DNA of 64,000 bases, taken from contig NC_044556.1 of assembly GCF_007565055.1 (NCBI RefSeq), positions 136,685,808 to 136,749,807 on the forward strand. The letters are read 5' to 3'. Shown piece by piece: positions 23,054 to 37,885 of this stretch (within the stretch, counting starts at the first letter, position 1; the number at the start of each line of letters is the position of its first letter). The DNA comes from Rhinopithecus roxellana. Taxonomy: Eukaryota; Chordata; Mammalia; Primates; Cercopithecidae. The translations under genes were made by a program, and so were the position numbers. The notes under the pieces are model-generated. The model was not told where the DNA came from and searched no databases. It worked only from the letters and a program-made list of their open reading frames with translations.

Positions 23054-23689
23054 TTGGTATCCCTGAGTGCAAAGAGACAAAGAAAGGATTAGACAATCCA
23101 TTTAATGAAATAATAGATGAAAAATTCACAAGTCTAAAAAGAGATTTAGACACTCAGATACAGAAGGCTCAGTGATTTCCCAGGAAGATACAGTGCAAAA
23201 AGATCTTCTGTATGGCACATTACAGTCAACCTGTATAAAGTCAAAGATAAAGAGAAAATCTTAAAAATGGCAAAAGAAAAGCATCTGGTCACATTTATAA
23301 AGGAAATTTCATCAGACCAGCAGCAGATTTCTCAGCAGAAGCCTTACAGACTAGAAGAGAATGGGGTGATACAGTCAATGTGCTGAAAGAAAACTACTAT
23401 CAGCCAAGGATACTACATTCAGCAAAATTATCCTACATAAATGAAGGAGAAATAAAGTCTTTCTCAGATAAGCAAATGCTAAGGAAATTTGTTATCACTA
23501 GATGGGCCCTTTAGGAAATGCTCCAGGGAGTCCTAAACCTGGAAACAAAGAATATTTATCATCATGAAAACATACAAAACTATAAAACTCACTGATGGAG
23601 CAATCACACAAAGGAGGAAAAGAACAGACTCAAGTGGTACCACTACAGCAATCCACCAAACCACAATAACCACCAATAAGAGAAAAAGA

Positions 23690-23775
23690 AAAGATATATT
23701 TATATATCTTTTATATATCAATATCTATCTATATCTGTATCTCTCTATCTCTCTATATATACATATCTATAACAA
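23690..23775 (+). repeat. AT-rich (TATC/TCTC) simple repeat
   Basis: Degenerate run of TATC, TCTA and TA units between the ORF1 and ORF2 portions of the sense L1. It was probably seeded in the inter-ORF spacer. Confidence 0.8.
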
Positions 23776-25050
23776 CCAGAAAATAATTAATATGACAGGA
23801 ACAAAACCACAGATATCAATAACAACCTTGAATGCAAATGGTTTAAGTTCTCCACTTCAAAGATATAGAATTTATCTATTTCTTCTAGGCTATCCAACTT
23901 TTTTGTGTTTAATTAGTTTTTGTTTTTCTAATTCCTTGAGGTGCACTAACGTTTTGGTTTATTAGAATTTTTTTATTCTATTGTGACAAGCATCTATTGC
24001 ACTACACTTTCCTCTTAGAACCAGTTTTGCCATGTGTAATAGGCTTTCATATGATGTGTTTCCATTCTTCTTGTTTGTCTCAATAAGTTTTAAAATGTCT
24101 CTTTTAATTTTGTTATTGACCCAGTGGTAATTTAAGTGTGTATTGTTAATTTCCATGTATGTAGAAAGGTTTCAAGATTTTTCTTGTTTTTGGTTTCTAG
24201 TTTTATATCATTGTAATGAGAAAAAAATACTGGATATGATTTCTATATTATTAAAGAGTTATTTCATGGCCTAGTATGTGATCTATCCTGGAGAATGTTC
24301 CATGTGCTTTTGAGAAAAATGTACATTCTGCGGCTATTGAATAGAATGTTCTCTAAATGTCTGTTAGGTGCATTTGATCTATGGTGAAGTTTAAGTTCAA
24401 TATTTCTCTGTTGATTTCCTGCCAGTAAACCTATCCATTGTTGAAAGTGGGGGCATTGCTATTATTGCAATTATTGTATTGCAATCTATCTCTCCTTTTA
24501 GATTTAATAATATTTGCTTTATATATTTGTCTGCTCTGGCATAAGCTGCATATATGTTTATAATTGTAATATACTCTTGTTGAATTAATTCCTTTAAAAT
24601 TATATAATATTCTTCTTTGTCATTTTTACAGTTTTTGACTTAAAGTCTATTTTATCTTATGTAAGTATGGCTATGCCTGCTTACTTTCGGCTTTCATTTG
24701 CATGAAATATCTTTTTCCATTCCTTCACTTTCACTCTATGTTCATCTTTAATGGTGAGGCAACTCTGTTATAGGGAACATATAGTTGGGTTGTGTGTAGG
24801 GGTGTGTGTGTGTTTAATCCATTTAGCCATTCTTTATCTTTTTTTTATTATTATACTTTAAGTTCTAAGGTACATGTGCACAACATGCAGGTTTGCTACA
24901 CAGGTGTACATGTGTCATGTTGGTTTGCTGCAACTCGTCATTTACATTAGGTATTTCTCCTAATGCTATCTCTCCCCCAGCCCCACACCCCCCGACAGGC
25001 CCCGGTGTGTGATGTTCCCTGTCATGTGTCCAAGTGTTCTCATTGTTCAA

Positions 25051-29201
<4,151 letters not shown>

Positions 29202-29264
29202 TATGATATTAGCTGGTTATTTTGCTCGCTAGTTGATGCAGTTTCTTCCTAGAATTGGTGGACT

Positions 29265-30293
29265 TTATATTTTGACATGTTTTTGCAATGGCTGGTACCT
29301 GTTGTTCCTTTCCATGTTTAGTGCTTCCTTCAGGATCTCTTGTAGGGCAGGCCTGGTGGTGACAAAATCTCTCAGCATTTGCTTGGCTGTAAAGGATTTT
29401 ATTTCTCCTTCACTTAGGAAGCTTAGTTTGGCTGGATATGAAATTCTGGGTTGAAAATTATTTTCTTTAAGAATGCTGAATATTGGCCCCCACCCTCTTC
29501 TGGCTTGTAGGGTTTCTGCCAAGAGATCCACTGTTAGTCTGATTGGCTTTCCTTTGTGGGTAATCCGACCTTTCTCTCTGGCTGCTCTTAACATTTTTTT
29601 CTTCATTTCAACCTTGGTGAATCTGACAATTATGTGTCTTAGCGTTGCTCTTCTTGAGGGAGGAGTATCTTTGTGGTGTTCTCCATGTTTCCTGAATTTG
29701 AATGTTGGCCTGCCTTGCTAGGTTGGGGAAGTTCTCCTGGATAATACCCTGAAGAGTGTTTTCCAACTTGATTCCATTCTCCCTGTCACTTACAGGTACA
29801 CCAATCAAACATAGATCTGGTCTTTTCACATAATCCCATATTTCTTGAAGGCTTTGTTTTTTTCTTTTTACTCTTTTTTCTCTAAACTTGTCTTCTCGCT
29901 TTATTTCATGAATTGATCTTCAGTTACTGATATCCTTTCTTCCACTTGATCAAATTGGCTACTGAAGCTTGTGCATGTGTCACGAAGTTCTCATGCCATG
30001 GTTTTCCGCTCCATCAGGTCATTTAAGGTCGTCTCTACACTGTTTATTCTAGTTAGCCATTTGCCTAACCTTTTTTCAAGGTTTTTAGCTTCCTTGTGAT
30101 GGGTTAGAACACACTCCTTTAGCTCAGAGAAGTTTGTTATTACCGACTTTCTGAAGCCTACTTCTGTCAACTTGTCAAACTCATTCTCTGTCCAGCTTTG
30201 TTCTCTTGCTGGCAAGGAATTGTGATCCTTTGGAGGAGAAGAGGCACTCTGATTTTTAGAATTTACAGCCTTTCTGCTCTGGTTCCTCCCCAT
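29265..30293 (-). pseudogene. L1PA ORF1 remnant
   Basis: The start (ATG at 30293-30291, 'MGRNQSRKAVNSKNQSAS') and stop (29265) lie 1029 nt apart, matching the usual 338-residue ORF1. Three frame blocks survive: N-terminus (29991-30293), RRM area (29608-29829) and C-terminal domain (29265-29606, with 'FQPRISYPAKLSFLSEG'). Stops and frameshifts between them destroy the protein. Confidence 0.88.
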
Positions 30294-31313
30294 CTTTGTG
30301 GTTTATCTACCTTTGGTCTTGATATTGGTGACCTACTGATAGGGTTATGGTGTGGATGTCCTTTTTGTTGATGTTGACGCTATTCCTTTCTGTTTGTTAG
30401 TTTTCCTTCCAACAGTCGGGTCCCTCAGTTGCACATCTGTTGGAGTTTGCTGGAGGTCCACTCCAGACCCTGTTTGCCTGGGTATCACCTGTGGAGGCTG
30501 CAGAACAGCAAATATTGCAGAACAGCAAATATTGCTGCCTGATCCTTCCTCTGGGAACTTCATCCCAGGGGGACACCGGCCTGTATAAGGTGTTTGTTAG
30601 CCCCTGCTGGGAGGTGTCTTCCAGTTAGGCTACACAGGGGTCAGGGACCCACTTGAGGAGGCAGTTTGTCCATTCTCAGAGCTCTAACACCATGCTGGGA
30701 GAACCACTGCTCTGTTCAGAGCTGTCAGACAGGGACATTTAAGTCTGCAGAAATTTCTGCTGCCTTTTGTTGAGCTATACCCTGCCCACAGAGGTGGAGT
30801 CTATAGAAGAAGTAGGCCTTGCTGAGCTGCAGTGAGCTCCACCCAGTTTGAGCTTCCCAGCCACTTTGTTTACCTACTCAAGTCTCAGCAATGTTGAATG
30901 CCCCTCCCCAGTCTGGTTGCAGCCTCACAGGTCAATCTCAGACTGCTGTGCTAGCAGTGAGCAAGGCTCTGTGGGCGAAGACCTGCCAACCAGGCACGGG
31001 AGAGAATCTTCTGGTCTGTCGGTTGCTAAGACTGTGGGAAAAGCACAGTATTTGGGCAGAGGTGTCCCGTTTTTCCAGGTACAGCGTGTCACAGCTTCCC
31101 TTGGCTAGGAAAGGGAAATTCCCTGACCCCTTATACTTCCTGGATGAGTGATGCCCCACCCTGCTTCAGCTTACCCTCCATGGGCTGCACCCAGTGTCCC
31201 ACCAATCCCATAATAATGAACCAGCCTCAATTGGAAATGCAGAAATCACCCATCTTCTGCATTGATCATGTTGGGAGCTGCAGACTGCAGCTGTTCTTAT
31301 TCAGCCATCTTTA
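30294..31313 (-). promoter_or_regulatory. L1PA 5' UTR (internal promoter region)
   Basis: GC-richer 1-kb 5' UTR with the expected start, complement of '...CAGTCTGCAGCTCCCAACATGA'. In young L1s this region drives sense transcription and also an antisense transcript, which here would point rightward on the plus strand. A 17-bp perfect tandem duplication of GCAGAACAGCAAATATT lies at 30500-30533. Confidence 0.8.
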
Positions 31314-32620
31314 TTTATCTTTTAATTAGAGAATTTAATCCATTTACCTTTAAGGTATTACTGATAGATAAGAACTAATTTCTACCATTTTGTTAATTTT
31401 TTGTTGTTGTTTGATAGATCCTTTGTTCCTTTCTTCCTGTGTTGTTTTTTACATTTGTGGTTTTCTGTGGTGCTATGCTTTTTTTCTTTCTTCCTTCTTT
31501 TTTTTTTTTTTTTTTTTGAACCATTTTGACTTTAAACCTTCATACTAGATAATTGAAACACTTACATATCACCATTACATCCCTGGGGTATTCTGAGATT
31601 CTTTACGAATTTACCTATACTGGTAAGTTTACACTTTCATATGTTTTCATGATAGTAGTTATCATCTTTTCATTACATTTGTATTATAGTGTTAAGCATT
31701 TCTTGTAAGGCTGGTGTAGTGATGATGAATTCCCTCTGCTTTTGTTTGTCTGGGAATGTCATTATGTCTGCATTATTTCTGAAATATTTCTTTGCTGGAT
31801 AAAGTGTTCTTGGCTGACAATTTTTTTATTCTGTCCACACTGAATATTTCGACCCATTCTTTTCTGGCCTGCAAATTTTCTGCTGAGAAATTTCTGACAG
31901 TCTAATGGAGATTTTATTATATATGATGTGATGCTTTTATCTTGTAGTTTTTGAATTGTCTCTGTCTTTGACTCTTTACCGTTTGCTTATAATGTGCCTT
32001 GGAGATCATCTTTTTTGTTTGAATCTAACTGGGGACTTTTGAGTTTCCTGGATCTAGATGTTCCTATATCTTTCCAGACTTGCAAAGTTTTCCATTGTTA
32101 TTTTGTTAAATAGGTCTTCTGTGCATTTCTCCATATTTTCTCTTTTTGCCACTCCTTTAATGTCAATGTGTTTTCATTTAATGGTATTCCATAAGCCCTG
32201 TAGGCTTTCTTCATTTGTCTTCATTCTTCTTTCTTTTATTACCTCTGAGTTATTTCAAAAGACTTGTATTCACATTCAAAATTCTTTGTTCTTTTTTATC
32301 TAGTCTGTTATTGAATATTTCAGTTGTATCATTTTATTTTTCTCATTGAATTTTTCAGCTCCAAGATTTCTGTTAGATTCTTGCTATGATATCTATCTCT
32401 TTGTTGCATTTCTCATTCGGCTCATGATAATTTTCCTCCTTTTATTGAATTGTTTGTCTATATATACTTGTGTCTCTCTAAGTTTCCTTAAGATCATTAA
32501 TTTGAATTTTTTAGGCACTTTGTAAATAACTTTTTCTTTGGGATCTGTTCCTGGAGACTTATTGTGTTCCTTTGGAGGTGTCATTTTCTTGCTTTTTCAT
32601 ATTTCTTGTGTCTCTACATT
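31314..32620 (-). pseudogene. L1M ORF2 start and ORF1 remnant
   Basis: Antisense L1M continuing from the left of the L1PA insertion. A T tract at 31498-31517 interrupts it. Antisense ORF1 wording includes 'GCTGGTGTAGTGATGATGAA' (about 31712) and 'TGCTGAGAAATTTCTGACAG' near 31882. A frame at 32393-32584 ends in a charged, coiled-coil-like segment. All frames are short. Confidence 0.7.
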
Positions 32621-33640
32621 GATATATGCACATCTAGTGAAACTGTCACTTTTTCCAATTTAATGGAGTAGTTTTTGTATGTAAGTACAGACTTCTTTAT
32701 GTAGATGGAGAGTATTGGTTGGGTATGGTGCATTGACTCTGGTACTTGATGGACTCAGTAGCATGGTCCTTGTACAGTTTCTTCAGCATTAATAATCACC
32801 AGCAATGTCTGTGATTGCCTTAGTAGCCTAGACTGCAAGAATTTGTGACAGTGATGGTGTGATTTTGCTGAAGGTGGGGTTGCTGGGGTGTTTTTCAGGC
32901 TGGACACATATAGGCCCATGCATGGCAAGATGAGCAACTGTATGGTGATCTTTACAGGGTGGTAGGCCTGTTGAACTGGATGTCAAGAAAGGTACAGATG
33001 CAGGCATGAGCTGACATTGTGGACTGCCTAGAGGTGTAGTGACTTCCTCACTGTGCAGGTCCACCTTTTCCCAAGGGGGGCTGGGTGCTGCATGGTTTCA
33101 CATGACAGGCTCTTGATCATTCATTTGGACCTAGGCTCCAGGCAAGTGGGGTCTTGGTGCTTTAGGTACCCATGGGAAAGTGATGAAATAATGGCAGACA
33201 TTCAGAAATGAATGCAGCCAGTGGCTACTGGCCTCCAGTGCAGGACACACTCTTACAATGGGTTCAGTTTCAATATGGCACTATGCTGTAGCAGCTTCAG
33301 TCAGGAGTAGAGGGGTGTTCAATTTGGGCTTCTGCTCTGATGCCATTTAGCCATGCAAACTCTTGGTAACTCTGCAAACTGGATTTGTCGTTTGTGAGGA
33401 CTAGGGGACTCTCTGTAGCAAGGACTTCTGGCATCTGTGGTGGTAATGAGGATCACTGGGGGTCTCCAGTTTACCTTTTCCCTATAAGAAGTCTCTCCTG
33501 ACTGATGGCAAGGGAGACTGTGACAAAGGCAGGATGCCTCATTCTTCTGTCTATGGTGTTATCCTTGGTGTTCTTGCTCCACAGCATTTTTACCACTTGT
33601 CTGATACTCTCCAGTGTACTTTCCTAGTTACTCAAGTCAA
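32621..33640 (-). promoter_or_regulatory. L1M 5' UTR remnant
   Basis: Relatively GC-rich, TG-rich stretch to about 33640 matching the position expected for an L1M 5' UTR upstream of antisense ORF1. The frames at 32755-33064 have no recognisable protein features. Confidence 0.55.
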
Positions 33641-33659
33641 AATAGTTATTTCTTCATTG

Positions 33660-33780
33660 TTTTGGTCTCAGTTTTCTCATGGATAAGGGCAAAAAAAACA
33701 TCTCATAGGTCTGTTTGGAGAAGAATAAATTTAAATGTTTGGTGCTGTGCCTGAAACACATGTAAATGCATCCCAAAGAT
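33660..33780 (+). repeat. MIR fragment, sense
   Basis: 'CTCAGTTTTCTCATGGATAAG' followed by 'TCTCATAGGTCTGTTTGGAG', 'GAATAAATTTAAATG' and 'TGCTGTGCCTGAAACACATG' follows the 3' half of MIR. Confidence 0.75.
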
Positions 33781-35655
33781 TTTTTTTTTAACTATCATAT
33801 CCATGCATGGAGAGAAAAATCTAGGGCTAAGTCAGATTGTTTCCATTTGCCAGATTTTGACCCATTCATATCTTTATTGAATTGAAGATGGACCTAACAA
33901 AATACATGGAAATTGAAGAATGGATAGAAAATGGAAGTGTTAGAACAAGCAGAATAGTCATATCATTTTTTCAAAAAATATAGCAATGTTTTGAGCTGAT
34001 ATTATCTATATATTTATAAATATTGCATAGATAACACAGTTTTAGTTTATTTTAAGTACTTAAAAGTAATAAACTGATTGGTGAAGTCAGTTTATTCCTA
34101 GAGTAGTTTACCAAATACATACTATTATGAATAATATTTTAAATTATAAATTAAAAAAATAACAAAGCAATCTGACAGTCTGGGAAATAAAGTGAGAAAA
34201 ATCACACACACACCCTCAATCCATAAACTGAACACAAACATTTCTAACATTTTGAAGTCTCTTCCTTAAGATTCCCCAACCACCTTCCTCTCGATAATCT
34301 TTTTTTTCACATTTGTAATCAAAATACATACACAATTTTATATCTTGCTTTGGGAAAATTAATTACCGCAAGCATTTTTTACATTGGTGCAGTCTTTTGA
34401 ACTCTGTGATATTACATCAAGTCTAATATTTCTAATATTTACTGTACTTTTAGAATCTGAAGTTGTATTCAACTTTATATTATGCATAGTAATATGATAG
34501 CTTTGTATGTATATTTTTTATAGTATAGAATTGTTTCCTTAAGATAGATCACAGATACTCCAAATTACAAATGATTCTAATCAGAGATGTTAGCCAACGA
34601 GGAAACTATTAAGAATTAATCTTCAGCCAAAGTTAAATAATCAAAAATTCTAAATTATTGAAACTAACATTTCTCATAAATGTATGTAAAGGGAACAGAA
34701 AAGCCCCCAAACCCACTTGGGTTTTAAAGTATTTCCAGTGATTTTTAAAAAGATAAAAATCTTTCAACTTTAGGTAAAGTTTTTAGATAAGCAGAATCGA
34801 TCTGGTTTTATATTATTTAAAAAAAAAATCCAGCATTTGTTTTATGTAAACAAATAGCATACACAGGGTGCTAAGATTTTATTCAGATTGTTAGAACTGG
34901 CATAAACAATGGTAACATTGGAAACTCTAAAACGATTAAAATTTATTGGTTGATTTTTTTCTTTATTATATAACTAATGAGATTCATGTAAATAACAGGA
35001 TTTCTGTGATAACTTAAAATGAGAACTTTTCAAATTTGTTGTGTCATCCCTGAGATATTTGTCCACTTCTTGCATCATCATTATGGGAAAAATCCCCTCA
35101 AATTGTTAATATATTCAAATCGCATTTTCATTAAACTGTGGAATGACCACACAACAGATTGTATCCAATTTTGGTATGTTTATACAGAAGTGACTTAAAA
35201 ATTCAATTTGGGAATCAAATTTTGAGGTAAAAGTGGTTTACTGAGTTTAAGATTATAATTTAATTCAGTCTGACTCTTTTGAGCACCTCACCTCTAAAAA
35301 TGTATAGTCTTCCTATTGGGCAGACTAGGCTTGAACACACTAAGCAATTGAAGACAAACAGAACATGAAATCCATTGTTAAAAGCATTTGTAAAGGTTAA
35401 TAATTAAATTTTTTTAGAGAGACCATCTTTTAAAGAAAAGTGTATTGAATCCTCACTGTGTATCAATGATAAGAATCCAATTGAATGGACAGTGAATCAA
35501 GTGATGTTGCTGTCTTCTGTGAACTCACAGTTTAAGGCAGGACTCGATCAAGAGCTAATTTTTCATTCTCCTTTTCACTGTATATAGTTTATCTACCACT
35601 ACTATATTGCTTTACTCACCATGTTTAAATTACCATTTGTTAAGGTCAATATTTT
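33781..35655. other. No gene or repeat recognised
   Basis: AT-rich unique-looking DNA with short A/T runs. No supported frame, RNA gene or named repeat. Confidence 0.45.
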
Positions 35656-36440
35656 GTAAGTACTATGAATGAGGTCTATGGACCAAAGGGAGGGTATGGT
35701 TAATTTTCACTTAGGAAGAAAAATCAAATCACATAGGAAGTGATATTTATGGTGAGTTTGAAGAATCAGAAGATATATGTAGAGAAGACAGAGAACAAAT
35801 TTCTAGGCCAAATGAAGCAAATAATTAAAGGTAGCTGGTTGTGAAAGAGCATGGCATATTCAGGGGAAGATAAATTCAAGGGTCTTAGAAATGATATCTG
35901 CTTTTTATACAGGGTTAGGAATTTAGGGTAAACAAAAATAAAGGTATCATACATCAGTGGAGGCCAGCTCTGAATTTCAATGCCAATAAGTGACAGTTTT
36001 GTCTCAAAGGCAAGAGAGATCCAATGAAGAATTTAAATTAGAAAGTAATCAGATATGACACGTAGATGTTGAACAAGAAAGTAAAAATACTATTTAGCAG
36101 GAGATCAGCTAGAGGCTGTTCTTATTATCTTGGTGAGAGATTATAAGTGGTATAAATTAAGGCAGTAGGTAAGAAGAAGGTCTGGCAGAGGAAATACTCC
36201 CAAGATAGAAACAAGATTTTCCTCCTTGTTTCTTGTTTGTCAGAAGGAAGGGGTTACAAAGAGGTAATGGTAGAGGCCTAGAGCTTGGATGAGCAAATAC
36301 AACTGGAAATGAAATTTAGAATCAGTCATTAAAATGACAGTTGATACAGTGTGATGACTGGGAATGTGAGATGTGGATGGGGAAGGAAGGAACTTAGTAA
36401 ACTAGAGTGGATAGACAGGAAGAGAAGAAATACCACTAAA
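35656..36440 (-). mobile_element. L2 LINE fragment, antisense
   Basis: Purine-rich plus-strand text typical of antisense L2. It includes the eroded equivalents of the conserved body near 36000-36060 ('AAGAGAGATCCAATGAAG', 'GAAAGTAATCAGATATGAC') and 36095-36140 ('GGAGATCAGCTAGAGGCTGTTC'). Old and without a frame. Confidence 0.6.
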
Positions 36441-37138
36441 TTTTTCTAAACATTATTTTCAAATTAAATGTCAGAATGTATTAAATGTTGACTGTATTTT
36501 TAAATCACCAGCTATTCATAGGCCAAATATTAACCATTCTCAGATGTGTTGAAATCAACAGTGCCCCTACAACAGATGTTCTAAGGTAATCTTGTGACAA
36601 AGATGGAAAATTCCTTCCTTGCAAGTGTAAACAAAAAAATCAATATATTTTAAGGGAAAGTTTGTACTAAGAAATTACATATTTTTTTTTCCTCAGTGAA
36701 TAGCTTATCTAAATTTCCTATTAGCACCAGCACTTCTTGGTTTCTTGGCCTTCTACCTGGTTTATTAGAAGTGAAAACATGTTTTGAGTGAGCTGACTCT
36801 TTTCAAGATGGTGTTGAAACAGACGTTCTGTATTAAGATATTTGAACACACTATTATATATAAACAAGATATAGTGTTTTGGGGTGATTTCCACTAATCA
36901 GATATATGTCATTATGATTAGAGTAAAAGTACAATATATAAAAATGTGTAATTTATTCTGAAAATTTAATGTTTTAAATGGAAGTGATAAGAGAAACTCT
37001 TTCTCTAGGTTTAATTTTGACAAAAATAAGTGGTTGAGAAATGTATGAAGAGCATAGAACTTAAGAAATGTGTCTGTGGCAACTTGGAGTTCATAATCAA
37101 TGAAGAATTGCAAAATGATAAACAACAAAAATTTTTCT
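36441..37138. other. No gene or repeat recognised
   Basis: AT-rich sequence leading into the TTCC tract. The minus frame at 36898-37128 shows no domain. Confidence 0.4.
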
Positions 37139-37149
37139 TTATTTATTAG

Positions 37150-37440
37150 CTCTTTCCCTCTCTCCCTCCTTCCTTCCCTCCACCTTCCTTCCTTCCTTCT
37201 TTCCTTCCTCCCTCCCTTCCTCCCTTCCCTCCCTCCCTCCCTCCCTCCTTCCTTCCTTCCTTCCCTGCCTCCCTTCTCCCTTCCTTCCTTCCTTCCTTCC
37301 TTCCTTCCTTCCTTCCTTCCTTCCTTCCTTCCTTCCTTCCTTCCTTCCCTCCCTCCCTCCCTCCCTCCCTCCCTCTCCCTCCCCCCCTCTTCCCTCCACC
37401 CTCTGTCTCTTCTTTCTTTTCTTTCTTTCTTTGTCTTTTC
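37150..37440 (+). repeat. (TTCC/CCCT)n polypyrimidine tract
   Basis: About 290 bp of nearly pure pyrimidine on the plus strand, built of TTCC and CCTC units with about 17 uninterrupted TTCC units at 37279-37347. Frames through it give only Pro/Ser/Leu or Lys/Gly/Arg low-complexity products. It may adopt triplex structure and is probably length-polymorphic. Confidence 0.96.
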
Positions 37441-37454
37441 TTTCGCTAGTGATG

Positions 37455-37680
37455 TTCACAATAAGAAGAATTAGGTAGAGACAGGTCTACTATTTAGAGA
37501 TCGAGAACTAAAATTAACCAATCACAGAAAGAAAACAGAACTATCTTGCTTTCATCTTCTTCTAAGAGAATGGCATTTACATTCTGCTGATATGTGTTAA
37601 TTGGTGACTATAAAGAGAAAACTGGAACTTGAGAAAGGGGACTAAGACAGGCAATGCCAGTATAAATGGAAAAATTATAG
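37455..37680. other. No gene or repeat recognised
   Basis: Short unique-looking spacer between the pyrimidine tract and a MIR copy. Confidence 0.4.
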
Positions 37681-37885
37681 GGTCTGACATTAAACCAGGG
37701 TTTGATTTATGTCCTACTGGATATGTGACTAGGGAAGATGTTTGATTTAGTCAAGCTGAGTGTATGGAAAGTTTCATTTTCTTAGTCTTTAAGATGGAAT
37801 AATAATACCTACTGGACTATTGATATAATTGGGTCAAATGAAATAATATGTTTGAAGCATATTGGACAGTGCTTAAGTTTTCTTC
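37681..37885 (+). repeat. MIR SINE, sense
   Basis: 'GGGTTTGATTTATGTCCTAC', then 'GGATATGTGACTAGGG', 'CATTTTCTTAGTCTTTAAGA', 'GAATAATAATACCTACTGG' and 'GACAGTGCTTAAG' follow the MIR consensus order. Confidence 0.75.

Larger units (their letters stand above)
21970..23510 (+). pseudogene. L1 ORF1 remnant, disrupted
   Basis: ORF1-type coding text such as 'SELEDKSFEIIHSEKNKEKK' (frame at 22879-23175) and further downstream 'FRPAADFSAEALQTRRE'-like wording at about 23310-23365, recognisable as the L1 ORF1 C-terminal region. It is broken by the Alu, the microsatellite and the 375-bp duplication, and no continuous frame remains. Confidence 0.75.
19766..23865 (+). mobile_element. L1 5' half, sense, with MLT1, Alu and a tandem duplication
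   Basis: It starts with an L1 5' end, 'GGGGCCTTCAAGATGGCTGA', and runs through a long 5' UTR (to about 21950), an ORF1 region (about 21970-23510) and the first codons of ORF2 near 23790-23865 ('ISITTLNANGLSSPLQRY'). It then stops abruptly at about 23866, where antisense L1M sequence begins. Insertions are an antisense MLT1 LTR (19852-20263) in the 5' UTR and an antisense Alu (22165-22454) in ORF1. Part of ORF1 plus Alu is duplicated in tandem. The remaining ORF2 and the 3' end are absent. It is probably an L1MA/L1MB-age element. Confidence 0.82.

Noticed and set aside
37100..37474. 124-codon Pro/Ser/Leu frame and the opposite Lys/Gly/Arg frame
   Set aside because: Low-complexity translation of the TTCC tract, with no independent coding signal.
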